From contig JAJFJA010000055.1 of NCBI GenBank assembly GCA_021774445.1, forward strand, positions 82,246-146,245: a stretch of 64,000 nucleotides of DNA. The letters run 5' to 3'. Position 1 is the first letter of the stretch; each line of letters begins with the position of its first letter. Shown piece by piece: positions 9,975-19,733 of this stretch. The notes under the pieces are model-generated. The model did not search any database and was not told the DNA's origin. It saw only the letters and a list, made by a program, of their open reading frames with translations. This stretch comes from Alphaproteobacteria bacterium. Lineage in GTDB: Bacteria; Pseudomonadota; Alphaproteobacteria; UBA6615. A program made the position numbers and the translations under genes.

Positions 9975-11047
9975 GCGTTGAGGCTAAGCTTGATCAAGTC
10001 GTGCGCCGTCATGACGAACTGTCCAGCCTGCTTTCCCAACCGGGCGGGCTCGATTCCGACGACCTCGCGCGCTTCTCGAAGGAACTCTCCGATCTTACGC
10101 CGGTGGTCCAGGGTGTCGATTCGTTGCGCAAGCTGCGCGCCGAATTGGCGGATCTCGATGAGCTGTTGGCGGATCCCGACAGCGATCCGGAAATGACCGC
10201 TCTCGCCCGGGCGGAGCGCGCCGAGCTGCAGCGGCGGCAGCCGGATCTGGAGCGCCGAATCAAACTCCTGCTGCTGCCCAAGGACGCCGCCGACGAGAAG
10301 AACGCCATCGTCGAAATTCGGGCCGGCACCGGTGGCGACGAGGCCGCCTTGTTCGGTGCGGATCTGTTCCGCATGTATCAGCGCTACGCCGAGCTGCACG
10401 GCTGGCGTTTTGAGATCATCAACCTCAGCGAAACCGGGATCGGCGGCTATAAGGAGGCGGTCGCCCAACTGTCCGGCCGCAACGTCTTCTCGCGGCTGAA
10501 GTTCGAGTCCGGCGTCCACCGTGTCCAGCGCGTGCCGGTGACCGAGAGTGGCGGCCGCATCCACACCTCGGCCGCCACCGTTGCGGTGCTGCCGGAGGCG
10601 GAGGAGGTCGACGTCCAGATCGCCGACAAGGATCTGCGCATCGACACCTACCGCTCCTCCGGGCCCGGCGGCCAATCCGTCAACACCACCGATTCGGCCG
10701 TCCGCATCACCCATCTTCCCACCGGCATCGTGGTCACCCAGCAGGACGAAAAATCGCAGCACAAGAACCGGGCCAAGGCGATGAAGGTCCTGCGTGCCCG
10801 CCTTTACGAGCACGAGCGTCAGCAACTCCAGCAGGAACGCGCCGAGGCCCGCAAGAGCCAGGTCGGCTCCGGCGACCGCTCTGAGCGCGTCCGTACCTAT
10901 AATTTCCCTCAGGGCCGGGTTACCGACCATCGCATCAACTTGTCCCTGCACAAGCTCGACAAGGTGCTCAGCGGCGAAGCGCTGGATGAGATCATCGACG
11001 CCCTGATTGCCGAGGACCAGGCAGCCCGGCTGTCCGAGGATGCCTGA
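9971..11047 (+). CDS. prfA: Peptide chain release factor 1
   Basis: Terminates translation at UAA and UAG. The 358-residue protein shows the RF1 layout: N-terminal helical domain, the codon-recognition region, and the catalytic GGQ at about residues 232-234 in [17 protein letters not shown]. It starts inside the hemA stop (ATGA) and ends eight bases into prmC, whose product methylates the glutamine of this GGQ. The pairing of substrate and modifying enzyme is the classic prfA-prmC arrangement. Confidence 0.97.
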   Translation: MSVEAKLDQVVRRHDELSSLLSQPGGLDSDDLARFSKELSDLTPVVQGVDSLRKLRAELADLDELLADPDSDPEMTALARAERAELQRRQPDLERRIKLLLLPKDAADEKNAIVEIRAGTGGDEAALFGADLFRMYQRYAELHGWRFEIINLSETGIGGYKEAVAQLSGRNVFSRLKFESGVHRVQRVPVTESGGRIHTSAATVAVLPEAEEVDVQIADKDLRIDTYRSSGPGGQSVNTTDSAVRITHLPTGIVVTQQDEKSQHKNRAKAMKVLRARLYEHERQQLQQERAEARKSQVGSGDRSERVRTYNFPQGRVTDHRINLSLHKLDKVLSGEALDEIIDALIAEDQAARLSEDA

Positions 11048-11990
11048 GCCGCCGATGTCGTCGCTGCAGAAACTGTCCGGCGCTGTCCAACGGGTCACTG
11101 CCCAACTGCGTCATGCCGGCGTCGACGCGCCGCGCCGCGATGCCCGCCTGCTGGTGGCCAAAGCCATCGGCGCCGACGTTTCGGCAACGATTACCCAGCC
11201 GGACCGCCCCCTGAGCCCGGGCGAGCAGGCCGCCCTCGAAGATCTGGCGGCGCAACGGGCCGCGCGCAAGCCAATGGCGCAGATCCTTGGCGTGCGCGAG
11301 TTCTGGTCCCTGGATTTCCACGTCAGCCCCGATGTGCTCGTACCGCGGCCGGATAGCGAGACCCTGGTAGCGGCCGTCTTGGGTCATATTCCCGATTGCG
11401 CCGCCCCGCTGCGCTTACTCGATCTTGGCACCGGGTCGGGCTGCCTGCTCTTGGCCTTGCTCAGTGAGTTGCCGGCGGCACACGGCGTCGGTGTGGATAT
11501 CAGCGGGCCCGCCATTGCCGTGGCGCGGCGCAACGCCGAGGCGCTCGGTTTGGCCCAGCGCGCCGTCTTCGCTGTCAGCCACTGGACAGCGGGACTCGCC
11601 GGCCCCTTCGACATCGTGGTCAGCAATCCACCCTATATCGCCACGGCTGACCTCGACGCCTTGATGCCTGAGGTGGCGCAATATGATCCGCGCCAGGCCC
11701 TGGCCGGCGGCGCCGACGGCCTCGACGCCTATCGCGCCATTTTCCCGGGCCTGATCGGCCTTTTGGCGCCGACTGGGCTGGTTGCCCTGGAAATCGGCGC
11801 GAGCCAGGGTGCCGCGGTGGTTGAACTCGCCGCTCAGCGCGGTTTCGCCGCCCTCTCGCACCACCGCGATTTGGCCGGAATCGCGCGCTGTTTAGTGCTC
11901 CACCACGGCGAAAAGCACGCCCAACCCGAAAAAACGCTTGGAAAGCTGGGCGTTAAGGCATATTTTTCTTCTGCCGCGCGCAACGTGTAA
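11040..11990 (+). CDS. prmC: Release factor glutamine N5-methyltransferase
   Basis: Methylates the GGQ glutamine of RF1 and RF2 with SAM. The product is about 316 residues, with an N-terminal helical domain, motif [16 protein letters not shown], and the substrate-glutamine-binding NPPY at about residue 195. The ATG at 11040 overlaps the prfA end by eight bases; another ATG at 11055 is equally possible. The last 25 or so residues, after the usual end of the domain, form a lysine-rich tail ([15 protein letters not shown]) of unknown role. Confidence 0.94.
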   Translation: MPEPPMSSLQKLSGAVQRVTAQLRHAGVDAPRRDARLLVAKAIGADVSATITQPDRPLSPGEQAALEDLAAQRAARKPMAQILGVREFWSLDFHVSPDVLVPRPDSETLVAAVLGHIPDCAAPLRLLDLGTGSGCLLLALLSELPAAHGVGVDISGPAIAVARRNAEALGLAQRAVFAVSHWTAGLAGPFDIVVSNPPYIATADLDALMPEVAQYDPRQALAGGADGLDAYRAIFPGLIGLLAPTGLVALEIGASQGAAVVELAAQRGFAALSHHRDLAGIARCLVLHHGEKHAQPEKTLGKLGVKAYFSSAARNV

Positions 11991-12138
11991 CGAATTGTTA
12001 TGAACGGCGCGGCTAATCTTCCCGGACCACTGGCTATAGGCAACCAATTTTTGGCCTCGCGCTTAGTGCCGTATTCCAGTAAGGCGCGCAGTAGCCGCCG
12101 GTCCTTTTGGAAGTGACCACTCTGGCTTTGTTGGGGAA

Positions 12139-12852
12139 ATGAGACAAGGTACGAACCCAAAGCGGTCTCGCGGCCGTGGCGGCGGGCGCAAGGTGCACAA
12201 CCCGCGCACGCACGTCTTTGATAGCACCGGGCCGAGTGTCCGCATTCGTGGCAGCGCCATGCAGATCTACGAGAAATACGCGCAGATGGCGCGCGATTCT
12301 CAAGGTTCGGATCGCATCGCGTCAGAAAACCTCGCGCAACATGCCGAGCATTATTACCGCGTCGCCAATGCGAACAACGCTTTGTCGAACGGCGCCGACC
12401 GCCGCGGCCCCCAGGGCCGGCAAGAAGGCGGCGGACAGCCGGAAGGCAACGGGCAAGACACCCAGACCGATGGCCGACAGCCGCAAGCGATCGAGCCTGC
12501 CGATCATCAGCCAGACCACCGCTCAGATCACCGTTCAGATCACCGTTCGGACAACCGTCCAGACCGGCGTCCAGACGGCGGGAATGCTCAAGCGCCGGGT
12601 GAGTCGCCGGTGGTCGAGTCAGCGGCAGTCGAGCCGCGGGTGGTCGAGTCGCCGGTGGTCGAGTCGCCGGTGGTCGAGTCGCCGGTGGTCGAGTCGCCGG
12701 CGGTCGAGGCGGAGGCCGTTACTGTTGCGGCCCAACCGGCACCGGATGCGCAAGACAAGCCACCGCGTCGGCGACGGTCTCCAGGGCGGCCGCGCAAGAC
12801 CGAGCCGGCCGCGGCAGAGCCGGCCGACGACGTGGAGCCTGTCCAGGCCTGA
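12139..12852 (+). CDS. DUF4167 domain-containing protein
   Basis: Small basic protein of unknown function, 237 residues. The first 80 residues match the DUF4167 family known from alphaproteobacteria: an arginine/glycine-rich start (RSRGRGGGRKV), then DSTGPSVRIRG and a helical part (YEKYAQMARDS, AEHYYRVANA). The basic N-terminus suggests RNA or DNA binding, but that is inference. The rest is low complexity: an Asp/His/Arg-rich run (DHRSDHRSDHRSD), a Val-Glu-Ser-Pro repeat, and a Lys/Arg-rich end (PPRRRRSPGRPRK) resembling an AT-hook. GGGGAA precedes the start. Confidence 0.82.
   Translation: MRQGTNPKRSRGRGGGRKVHNPRTHVFDSTGPSVRIRGSAMQIYEKYAQMARDSQGSDRIASENLAQHAEHYYRVANANNALSNGADRRGPQGRQEGGGQPEGNGQDTQTDGRQPQAIEPADHQPDHRSDHRSDHRSDNRPDRRPDGGNAQAPGESPVVESAAVEPRVVESPVVESPVVESPVVESPAVEAEAVTVAAQPAPDAQDKPPRRRRSPGRPRKTEPAAAEPADDVEPVQA
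12500..12715 (+). repeat. Two in-frame tandem repeats in the DUF4167 gene
   Basis: Near 12510-12560 a 12-base unit encodes DHRS about three times. At about 12600-12715 a 15-base unit (gtcgagtcgccggtg and variants) encodes VESPV about seven times. The central copies of the second array are identical, which suggests recent slippage. Confidence 0.8.
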
Positions 12853-13043
12853 GCGGCCTTTTGTCGCTATGCGGCAATAATAGACAGGACTTGCGTCCCC
12901 GCCGGGCGACAACCATCTATCTAGTGAGAGGTGGCGCGCAACGCTGGCGCCAGAGCTCAGATCCTTGGACGGGTGCTGGAATGCCGGGCTCGTCCGTCTC
13001 GTCCCGCCAGTTTTGGGGGACCTAGAGGGAGCCTTGTTGATCC

Positions 13044-15641
13044 ATGAATGCCGAAAAATACACTGACCGCGCACGCGGCTTCATCCAAGTCGCGCAAGAA
13101 TTGGCCCGGCGCAGCAAGCACCAGCAATTCACCCCCGAACATCTCCTGAAGTCTCTGCTCGAGGATGAGGAGGGGCTGAGCGCCAATCTGATTAAGGCGG
13201 CTGGCGGCGATGCCAAACGCGCCTTGGCCGATGTCGACGCCGCACTCGCCAAACAGCCCGCGGTCGAGGGCGGCAGCGGTGGTCTCTACCTGGCCCCGCC
13301 GACGGCGCGCTTGTTTGAGAGCGCTGAAGATCTGGCCCAGAAGGCCGGCGATGATTTTGTCACCGTCGAACGGATTTTGCTGGCCGCGGCCATGAGTGTC
13401 GGTACCGATGCGGCTAAGATCCTCGCCACCGCTGGTGTCACCCCACAGGCGTTGAATCAGGCCATCGAGTCGCTACGCAAGGGTAGCAAGGCCGATAGCC
13501 CCAACGCCGAGTCCAACTACGACGCCTTACAGAAATATACCCGTGACTTGACCGAGGATGCCCGTGAGGGCCGCCTCGACCCGGTCATCGGCCGCGACGA
13601 GGAAATTCGCCGCACGGTCCAGGTGCTGTCGCGGCGGACCAAGAACAACCCGGTGTTGATCGGCGAACCCGGCGTCGGCAAGACCGCGATCATCGAAGGC
13701 CTGGCCCAGCGCATCGTCAATGGCGACGTGCCGGAAAGCCTGCGCAACAAGCGGCTGTTGGCACTGGACCTCGGCGCCATGGTCGCCGGCGCCAAGTTTC
13801 GCGGTGAGTTCGAGGAGCGCCTGAAAGCCTTGCTGCGCGAAATGACCGACGCCGCCGGCGAGGTCGTGCTCTTTATCGATGAGTTGCACACCCTGGTCGG
13901 CGCCGGTGCGGCGGAAGGGGCGATGGACGCCTCGAACATGCTCAAACCCGCCTTGGCACGGGGCGAGCTGCATTGCGTCGGCGCCACGACTTTGGACGAA
14001 TACCGCAAACATATCGAGAAGGACGCTGCCTTGGCGCGCCGCTTCCAGCCGGTATTCGTCGTCGAGCCGACCGTCGAGGACACCATCTCCATCCTGCGTG
14101 GCCTGAACGAGAAGTATGAGCTGCACCATGGCGTGCGTATCACCGACGGCGCCCTGGTCGCCGCGGCGACGCTCGGCAACCGCTATATCACCGACCGGTT
14201 CCTGCCCGACAAGGCCATTGACTTGGTCGATGAGGCCGCCGCCCGCCTGCGCATGGTGGTCGACTCCAAGCCCGAGAAGATTGACGAGCTCGATCGCCGT
14301 ATCATCCAGTTGAAGATCGAGCGCGAGGCGCTGCGTAAGGAAACCGATGATGCCTCCAAGGATCGCCTCGGTAAGCTCGAGATCGAACTCACGGAGCTTG
14401 AGAAGGCGTCCGCCGACCTGACGTCGGTGTGGCAGGCCGAAAAGGAGCAGCTTGCCGGCTCCCAAAAGGTCAAGGAGGCCCTTGACCAGGCTCGCGGCGA
14501 GCTGGAAATCGCCCAGCGCGAAGGCCGGCTTGAGCGTGCCGGCGAGCTCGCCTACGGCGTGATTCCGGATCTTGAGCAAAAGCTGGAACAACAGCCGAGC
14601 AACGGCCATCGCATGCTCGACGAGGTCGTCAAAGACGGCGATATCGCTGCTGTGATATCGCGCTGGACCGGGATCCCGGTCGACAAGATGCTGGAAGGCG
14701 AGCGCGAGAAATTGCTGGCCATGGAGGCCGAACTCGGCGGCCGCGTCGTCGGTCAGGATGAGGCGATCGCCGCCATCTCCAACGCCGTGCGCCGTGCCCG
14801 CGCCGGCCTGCAGGATCCCAATCAGCCCATCGGCTCTTTCATATTCCTTGGCCCCACCGGCGTCGGTAAGACCGAGTTGAGCAAGGCACTCGCGAACTTC
14901 CTGTTCGACGACGAGGCCGCGTTGTTGCGTGTCGACATGTCGGAATATATGGAGCGCCATGCCGTCGCCCGCTTGATCGGCGCGCCACCGGGTTATGTTG
15001 GCTACGAGGAGGGCGGCGCGCTCACCGAGGCGGTTCGTCGACGCCCTTATCAGGTCATCCTGTTCGACGAGATCGAGAAGGCCCATCCCGATGTCTTTAA
15101 TATCCTATTGCAGGTGCTCGACGATGGGCGCCTCACTGACGGTCAGGGTCGTACGGTCGATTTTCGCAACACGCTCATCGTGTTGACCTCGAATCTCGGC
15201 AGCGAGATCCTGGCGGCTCAGCCGGAGGGGAGCGATGCCGACGCGGTGCGTGAGCAGGTCATGAACGTCGTGCGTGGCGCCTTCCGGCCGGAGTTCATCA
15301 ACCGCATCGATGAGCTATTGTTGTTCCACCGGCTCACCCGGGCCCATATGGCGGACATCGTCGAGATTCAGCTCGGCCAACTGCGCCAAATGCTGGACGA
15401 CCGCAATATCGGTCTCGAACTCGACCCTGCCGCCACGAACTGGCTGGCGGACACCGGCTACGACCCTGTCTATGGCGCGCGTCCACTGAAACGGGTCATT
15501 CAGCGCAGCTTGCAAAACCCGCTGGCCAACCTGTTACTGGCCGGGAAACTGGCGGACGGCGACGTTGCCCATGTCTCGGTCGGCAAGGATGGCCTGGTTA
15601 TCAGTGCCACGCCGCCACGGAGCGATAGCGCGGCGGCCTAG
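13044..15641 (+). CDS. clpB: ATP-dependent chaperone ClpB
   Basis: Hsp100 disaggregase that works with DnaK to rescue aggregated proteins. The 865 residues contain the N-terminal Clp repeat domain, AAA-1 with Walker A GEPGVGKT near residue 207 and Walker [12 protein letters not shown], and the ClpB-specific coiled-coil middle domain (about 400-525, rich in Glu/Lys/Leu). AAA-2 follows with Walker A GPTGVGKT near 603 and [14 protein letters not shown], then the C-terminal domain. The middle domain rules out ClpA. AGAGGGAG lies upstream of the start. I found no clean heat-shock promoter in the 190 bases before it. Confidence 0.97.
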   Translation: MNAEKYTDRARGFIQVAQELARRSKHQQFTPEHLLKSLLEDEEGLSANLIKAAGGDAKRALADVDAALAKQPAVEGGSGGLYLAPPTARLFESAEDLAQKAGDDFVTVERILLAAAMSVGTDAAKILATAGVTPQALNQAIESLRKGSKADSPNAESNYDALQKYTRDLTEDAREGRLDPVIGRDEEIRRTVQVLSRRTKNNPVLIGEPGVGKTAIIEGLAQRIVNGDVPESLRNKRLLALDLGAMVAGAKFRGEFEERLKALLREMTDAAGEVVLFIDELHTLVGAGAAEGAMDASNMLKPALARGELHCVGATTLDEYRKHIEKDAALARRFQPVFVVEPTVEDTISILRGLNEKYELHHGVRITDGALVAAATLGNRYITDRFLPDKAIDLVDEAAARLRMVVDSKPEKIDELDRRIIQLKIEREALRKETDDASKDRLGKLEIELTELEKASADLTSVWQAEKEQLAGSQKVKEALDQARGELEIAQREGRLERAGELAYGVIPDLEQKLEQQPSNGHRMLDEVVKDGDIAAVISRWTGIPVDKMLEGEREKLLAMEAELGGRVVGQDEAIAAISNAVRRARAGLQDPNQPIGSFIFLGPTGVGKTELSKALANFLFDDEAALLRVDMSEYMERHAVARLIGAPPGYVGYEEGGALTEAVRRRPYQVILFDEIEKAHPDVFNILLQVLDDGRLTDGQGRTVDFRNTLIVLTSNLGSEILAAQPEGSDADAVREQVMNVVRGAFRPEFINRIDELLLFHRLTRAHMADIVEIQLGQLRQMLDDRNIGLELDPAATNWLADTGYDPVYGARPLKRVIQRSLQNPLANLLLAGKLADGDVAHVSVGKDGLVISATPPRSDSAAA

Positions 15642-15661
15642 CCACGACACGCTTCCACCGT

Positions 15662-15716
15662 GTCGCGAGCGAGGCAATCCACAGGCTAGCTGATTGCCGC
15701 GTTCGCGATGACGGCA
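15662..15716 (+). repeat. Imperfect palindromic intergenic element, copy 1
   Basis: Between clpB and the M23 gene. The arms CGCGAGCGAGGCAATC and GATTGCCGCGTTCGCG are inverted repeats with 14 of 16 positions paired around a 12-base loop, followed by ATGACGG. A smaller stem, CGACAC...GTGTCG, lies at 15645-15665. A related sequence occurs at 28234-28276. It may act as a bidirectional terminator but has no clear T-run, so I class it as an interspersed palindrome. Confidence 0.6.
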
Positions 15717-15761
15717 TGAAGATGTTGTCGGGCATTTGGCCGGGCCGGACCCGGCCGTCGC

Positions 15762-17093
15762 TCACGGTTCGGGTTTGCCCGCCAGCTGAATGTCTTTGGC
15801 CAAACTGTCGTTAAGCTCGTCGATGTCGGCCCGGTACGTTTCGAAGCGCTTCAACTCGGCGCCGGCCAGGGTTTCCCCACTCGGCAGCTTCAACCTCTGC
15901 GGGTTGGTCCGGCCGCCGTCCTTGAACACTTCGTAATGCAAATGCGGGCCCGTCGAGCGCCCGGTGGTGCCGACATAGCCGATGATCTGCCCCTGCTTCA
16001 CCCGGCTGCCATTCTTGAGGCCGCGGGCGAACCCCTTCATATGGGCATAGGCTGTCTGGTAGGTGCCGTTGTGGCGAATGCGGATATAGTTGCCATAGCC
16101 GCCGTTGCGGCCGATCTGAGTGACTTTGCCGTTGCCCGCCGCATAAATCGGCGTGCCTCTCGGCGCCGCGAAATCCGTCCCGGTGTGCATCTTCGTATAA
16201 CCAAGGATCGGATGCTTGCGCTTGCCATACCCCGACGACAGCCTGGCGCCATCGATGGGCGTTCGCATCAGCGCCTTGCGCACGCTTTGGCCCTTGGCGT
16301 TGAAGTAGTCCAGATTGCCTTCCGTGGTCTCATATTGATACAGCGGCAGTTCGGTGCTCTTCAACGACAGCATCGCATAGGCGACCTCACCGTCATGGAC
16401 GACGTTGCCTGCGCGGTCGAAAAACCGTTCATACAGAATCTCGAACCGGTCGCCCTCGCGGATCTCGCGCTGGAAGTCGACGTCGAAACTGTAGACCTGG
16501 ATCATCTTCACCAGCACCGGCGCCGGGATGTCGGCTTCGCGGCCATCTTGAAACAGGCTTGAATTGATCGTGCCGCTGGCCAGTACCAGGCGCCTTTGCA
16601 GCTTCTTCTCGATCTCCTGCGCCGTGAAGTCGCCATTCGCCGCCCGCTGCACCGCGACATCCCGATCGAACGCCAGTGGCAACTCGACCTTCGCCAATTG
16701 CAGCGGACCGTTGGCATCCTCCCGATCGGGGTCGAAAGTGATCAGCAATTTATGTCCGACACGCAGATTTCGCCGCGGATCGTAAACCCCCTCTAGCGAT
16801 TGAATCGCTGTATAGGCGTCGCCGCGGTCGGCCCCGGCGCGCGTCAGCAGTCCCATCAGATTGTCGCCGTTGCGGGCCACGACCGTGCGCGTTACGCTTC
16901 TGATGGGCGCCACCGCCGAAGCGGCTTCCCAGGCTGCCGTCGCCGACACCTGAGCCTTTGGATTGAGCAGGTAGTCGTTGTCCGCCGCCAACAGACGCGG
17001 TGTATCTTGCGGCCAGAGTGCGGCACTGGAGAAGCCGATTGTTATGCCAACAACCGCCGCCAACGTACCGCCGAAGATCACGCTTCTGCGCAT
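15762..17093 (-). CDS. M23 family murein endopeptidase with LysM/OapA-like domain
   Basis: Probable periplasmic peptidoglycan endopeptidase, 443 residues. It has an N-terminal membrane or signal segment (MRRSVIFGGTLAAVVGITIG) and a LysM/OapA-like region (NGDNLMGLLTRAGADRGDAY, LRVGHKLLITF) at about 80-140. The C-terminal lysostaphin-like domain carries both zinc motifs: HTGTD at about 302 and PHLHYE at about 382. All metal-binding residues are present, so it is probably active rather than an EnvC/NlpD-like activator. The ATG at 17093 is chosen because GGGGGGAAA lies just upstream; the frame is open to 17201. It is MepM-like by architecture. Confidence 0.88.
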   Translation of the reverse strand: MRRSVIFGGTLAAVVGITIGFSSAALWPQDTPRLLAADNDYLLNPKAQVSATAAWEAASAVAPIRSVTRTVVARNGDNLMGLLTRAGADRGDAYTAIQSLEGVYDPRRNLRVGHKLLITFDPDREDANGPLQLAKVELPLAFDRDVAVQRAANGDFTAQEIEKKLQRRLVLASGTINSSLFQDGREADIPAPVLVKMIQVYSFDVDFQREIREGDRFEILYERFFDRAGNVVHDGEVAYAMLSLKSTELPLYQYETTEGNLDYFNAKGQSVRKALMRTPIDGARLSSGYGKRKHPILGYTKMHTGTDFAAPRGTPIYAAGNGKVTQIGRNGGYGNYIRIRHNGTYQTAYAHMKGFARGLKNGSRVKQGQIIGYVGTTGRSTGPHLHYEVFKDGGRTNPQRLKLPSGETLAGAELKRFETYRADIDELNDSLAKDIQLAGKPEP

Positions 17094-17296
17094 CACAGTT
17101 TCCCCCCAAATATCCAACTTGAGCCAAGCCGGATACGGCCATTTACGGCGCATGAGAATGCGACTTTGCGAAACTAGCTTTTGCGTGTCAACCGACCACA
17201 TGGATTAACGTCCGGATCTATCAAGGACGGGGTGCCGTTTGGCCGAGGGTTAACACGCAAATGGTCACCAGTTACTTTACGAACCGCCCTAAAAAG

Positions 17297-17337
17297 GACA
17301 CGAGTTTGCGAGTAAATTTTGGGCTGTGGCGCGTGTC
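17297..17337 (-). terminator. Possible terminator after glk
   Basis: On the minus strand GACACG and CGTGTC enclose a long 29-base interval and are followed by CTTTTT at the end of glk. The loop is long, so this is a weak call for the end of the trehalose operon. Confidence 0.3.
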
Positions 17338-18349
17338 ACCCGGCTGTCGCCGGATCGTCCAGGACCGCTGCGAGCCCCAGGAAGGCCGGCCACCGCGTCG
17401 TGATCAACAGAGTCGGAATCGGTGCGACGAATTTGCACATTCGCCCCTTTGCTTCGAACCGCGTCCGAAACAGTTCTGCGTCGAAGGCACCGGCCATATT
17501 GTGGATCACGCCCCCCGCGAGATAGATACCGCCCTGCGCCCCCAAGGTTAGCGCCAGGTCCGCCGCCACATTCCCCAGCATGGCCGAGAACATGCGCGCG
17601 GCCTCGGCACAGGCGGAATCGGGTTCGGCCACCGCCCGCGCCGAAACTTCGTCTGGCTGCAACGTCGCTGCGGCACTGCCGTCAACCGCACATAACGCCT
17701 CATAGAGATTGACCAGGCCGGGGCCGGAGAGCCCACGCTCTGCCGAGACATGACCGTCGAATCGCCCGCGCATCGCCGCCAGCACTGCGGCCTCGCGCTC
17801 CGTGCGTGCCGCCAGTGTCACATGTCCGCCTTCGGAGGCCAGCGCCGTCCAGCCGCCATTGCCAGGCACCAGTCCGGACACGCCGAGGCCGGTACCGGCG
17901 CCGATCACCCCGATCACGCCATCATCCCTCGCTGTGCCGCCACCGAGTTGCCGCACGTCCTGCGGTCGCAGATGCGGCACCGACAACGCCACCGCGGAGA
18001 AATCGTTGACCACCTCCAGGCGCGCGAGACCCAGTTGCTCCCGCATTGCCGCCACTGAGAAATCCCAACCGAAATTGGTCAACGCGACCTTGTCGCCGAA
18101 AATCGGACAGGCTACCGAGAACGCGGCGTCGATCGGTGTCGCGCCGCCCACCATGCTGAGATAACTCTGTGCCGCCGCGGCCAGGCTCGCATGCTCGCGA
18201 TTGCGCAGCACCATCACGTTGCCGGGCACCTGCCCCGGTTGCGCCAGCGCGAAGCGCGCTTTGGTGCCGCCGATATCAGCGAGCAGTCGCAGTTCCCCGG
18301 CCACCGTCCCGCTGGCGGTCTTCTCGGTAGCCGTTTTCCCGCCGCTCAT
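17336..18349 (-). CDS. glk: Glucokinase (bacterial ROK-independent Glk family)
   Basis: Phosphorylates glucose to glucose-6-phosphate with ATP. The 337-residue product has the N-terminal phosphate-binding motif LLADIGGTKARFAL, the glucose-binding region (VVNDFSAVAL) and GVIGAGTGLGVSGLV, all typical of the proteobacterial Glk family. The start at 18349 lies one base after the otsA stop (TGA-A-ATG), indicating translational coupling. An upstream in-frame extension to 18433 lies inside otsA and is rejected. As the last gene of the trehalose cassette it can re-phosphorylate the glucose released by the GH15 enzyme. Confidence 0.93.
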   Translation of the reverse strand: MSGGKTATEKTASGTVAGELRLLADIGGTKARFALAQPGQVPGNVMVLRNREHASLAAAAQSYLSMVGGATPIDAAFSVACPIFGDKVALTNFGWDFSVAAMREQLGLARLEVVNDFSAVALSVPHLRPQDVRQLGGGTARDDGVIGVIGAGTGLGVSGLVPGNGGWTALASEGGHVTLAARTEREAAVLAAMRGRFDGHVSAERGLSGPGLVNLYEALCAVDGSAAATLQPDEVSARAVAEPDSACAEAARMFSAMLGNVAADLALTLGAQGGIYLAGGVIHNMAGAFDAELFRTRFEAKGRMCKFVAPIPTLLITTRWPAFLGLAAVLDDPATAG

Positions 18350-18350
18350 T

Positions 18351-19733
18351 TCAATCCCGGTAGGGGGCTGCGTCCAAGGCCGTGATATAATGCTCGCGCC
18401 ACGCCTCGATATCATTCTCCTGCAGAATGGCAAACATCTCCTGCCACCGGTTCACGCGCTCGTCCAACGCCATGTCGAGGCCTCGTTGCATGGCCGCCGC
18501 CATTTCGTCTGTATCATAAGGATTGACGATCAAGGCGGCGGTCAGCTCCTCCGCCGCGCCGGCGAACCGCGACAGTACCAGCACGCCGGGATCATCCGGA
18601 TTTTGCGACGCCACGAATTCCTTCGCCACCAGATTCATACCGTCGCGCAGCGGTGTCACCAGACCGATATGCGCAATGCGAAAGAACCCCGACAATGTGC
18701 GACGATTGATGCTGCGGTTCAGGTAGCGGATGGGCACCCAGTCGATATCGGCGAACTTGCCGTTGACGCTCCCGGCCGCCTCCTCCAGAGAGCGGCGGAT
18801 TTCCGCATACTCCGGAACTTCTGAACGGGTCGGCGGCGCCAACTGCATCATTGTCGCGCGACCGCGATTCTCCGGATAATTCTCCAACAGCCGCTCGAAG
18901 GCGTGAAAGCGCTGCACCAGACCCTTCGAGTAATCCAGCCGGTCTACACCCAGGATCAGACTGCGTCCCCCAAGCGACTCGGCCATCCGCACGGTCTGCC
19001 GGGCCTTAACTGCCGACTCGGCCATGCGCACGATGGTGTCCGTGTCGACGCTGATCGGAAAGGCGGCGGCCTTGAAGACGTTGCCGAACGCCGAGACCAG
19101 ACCATCATCCCAAATCTCGCCAACCTGCTCGCGGATGATGTAGTCGCGAAACGAGACCAAATCGCGGTTGGTCTGGAATCCGACCACGTCATAGGCGCAA
19201 AGCGCCCGTATCAGATCGTCGTGGCTCGGTAGTGCCAGCAGAACTTCATGCGCCGGAAACGGCGTATGGAGGAAAAACCCGATCCGCCCCTTGAACCCGG
19301 CCCGGCGTAGCGCCTCCGCCATCGGGATCAGATGATAGTCCTGGATCCACACCCGGTCGTCCGGTTCCAGCAACGGTACCAATTTGTCCGCGAACAAATT
19401 GTTCACCCGCAGGTAGCCGGCATATTGCCGTCGCGTGAAGGATGTCAGATCCAGCCGGTAGTGAAACAGCGGCCACAGAGTACTATTGGCAAATCCGTTG
19501 TAATATTCTTCGAAATCTCTTGGCGTCAGATCGACGGTCGCGTAACTCAACTTACCCACGTCGAAAAGCCGTGGCTCAGGCGCCGGCGCCGTCGTGACTT
19601 CGCCGCTCCAACCGAACCATATGCCGCCCATTCGCTTCAGCGCCGCCAGCACGGCGACGGCCAGACCACCGGTGGAGGTCTTGCCCTCGTCAACCGGGGC
19701 GACGCGATTTGAAACGACGACGAGGCGGCTCAA
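18351..19733 (-). CDS. otsA: Trehalose-6-phosphate synthase
   Basis: GT20 glycosyltransferase that joins UDP-glucose and glucose-6-phosphate to trehalose-6-phosphate, 460 residues. Family marks include [12 protein letters not shown] at the N-terminus, [31 protein letters not shown] and [12 protein letters not shown] chose the TTG at 19733, which overlaps the preceding GH15 stop (TTGA). It makes the protein begin (M)[10 protein letters not shown], like E. coli OtsA, and GGGAG lies eight bases upstream. A longer start at another TTG (19748) is possible. Middle gene of the otsB / GH15 / otsA / glk cassette. Confidence 0.95.
   Translation of the reverse strand: MSRLVVVSNRVAPVDEGKTSTGGLAVAVLAALKRMGGIWFGWSGEVTTAPAPEPRLFDVGKLSYATVDLTPRDFEEYYNGFANSTLWPLFHYRLDLTSFTRRQYAGYLRVNNLFADKLVPLLEPDDRVWIQDYHLIPMAEALRRAGFKGRIGFFLHTPFPAHEVLLALPSHDDLIRALCAYDVVGFQTNRDLVSFRDYIIREQVGEIWDDGLVSAFGNVFKAAAFPISVDTDTIVRMAESAVKARQTVRMAESLGGRSLILGVDRLDYSKGLVQRFHAFERLLENYPENRGRATMMQLAPPTRSEVPEYAEIRRSLEEAAGSVNGKFADIDWVPIRYLNRSINRRTLSGFFRIAHIGLVTPLRDGMNLVAKEFVASQNPDDPGVLVLSRFAGAAEELTAALIVNPYDTDEMAAAMQRGLDMALDERVNRWQEMFAILQENDIEAWREHYITALDAAPYRD

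Noticed and set aside
12890..12922. Heat-shock (RpoH) promoter upstream of clpB: CTTG and TCTATCT
   Set aside because: The spacing between the boxes is about 22 bases, too long for the alphaproteobacterial RpoH consensus as I know it.
13527..15086. 519-codon minus-strand open frame inside clpB
   Set aside because: Shadow of a GC-rich coding strand; clpB is certain and the antisense translation has no family features.
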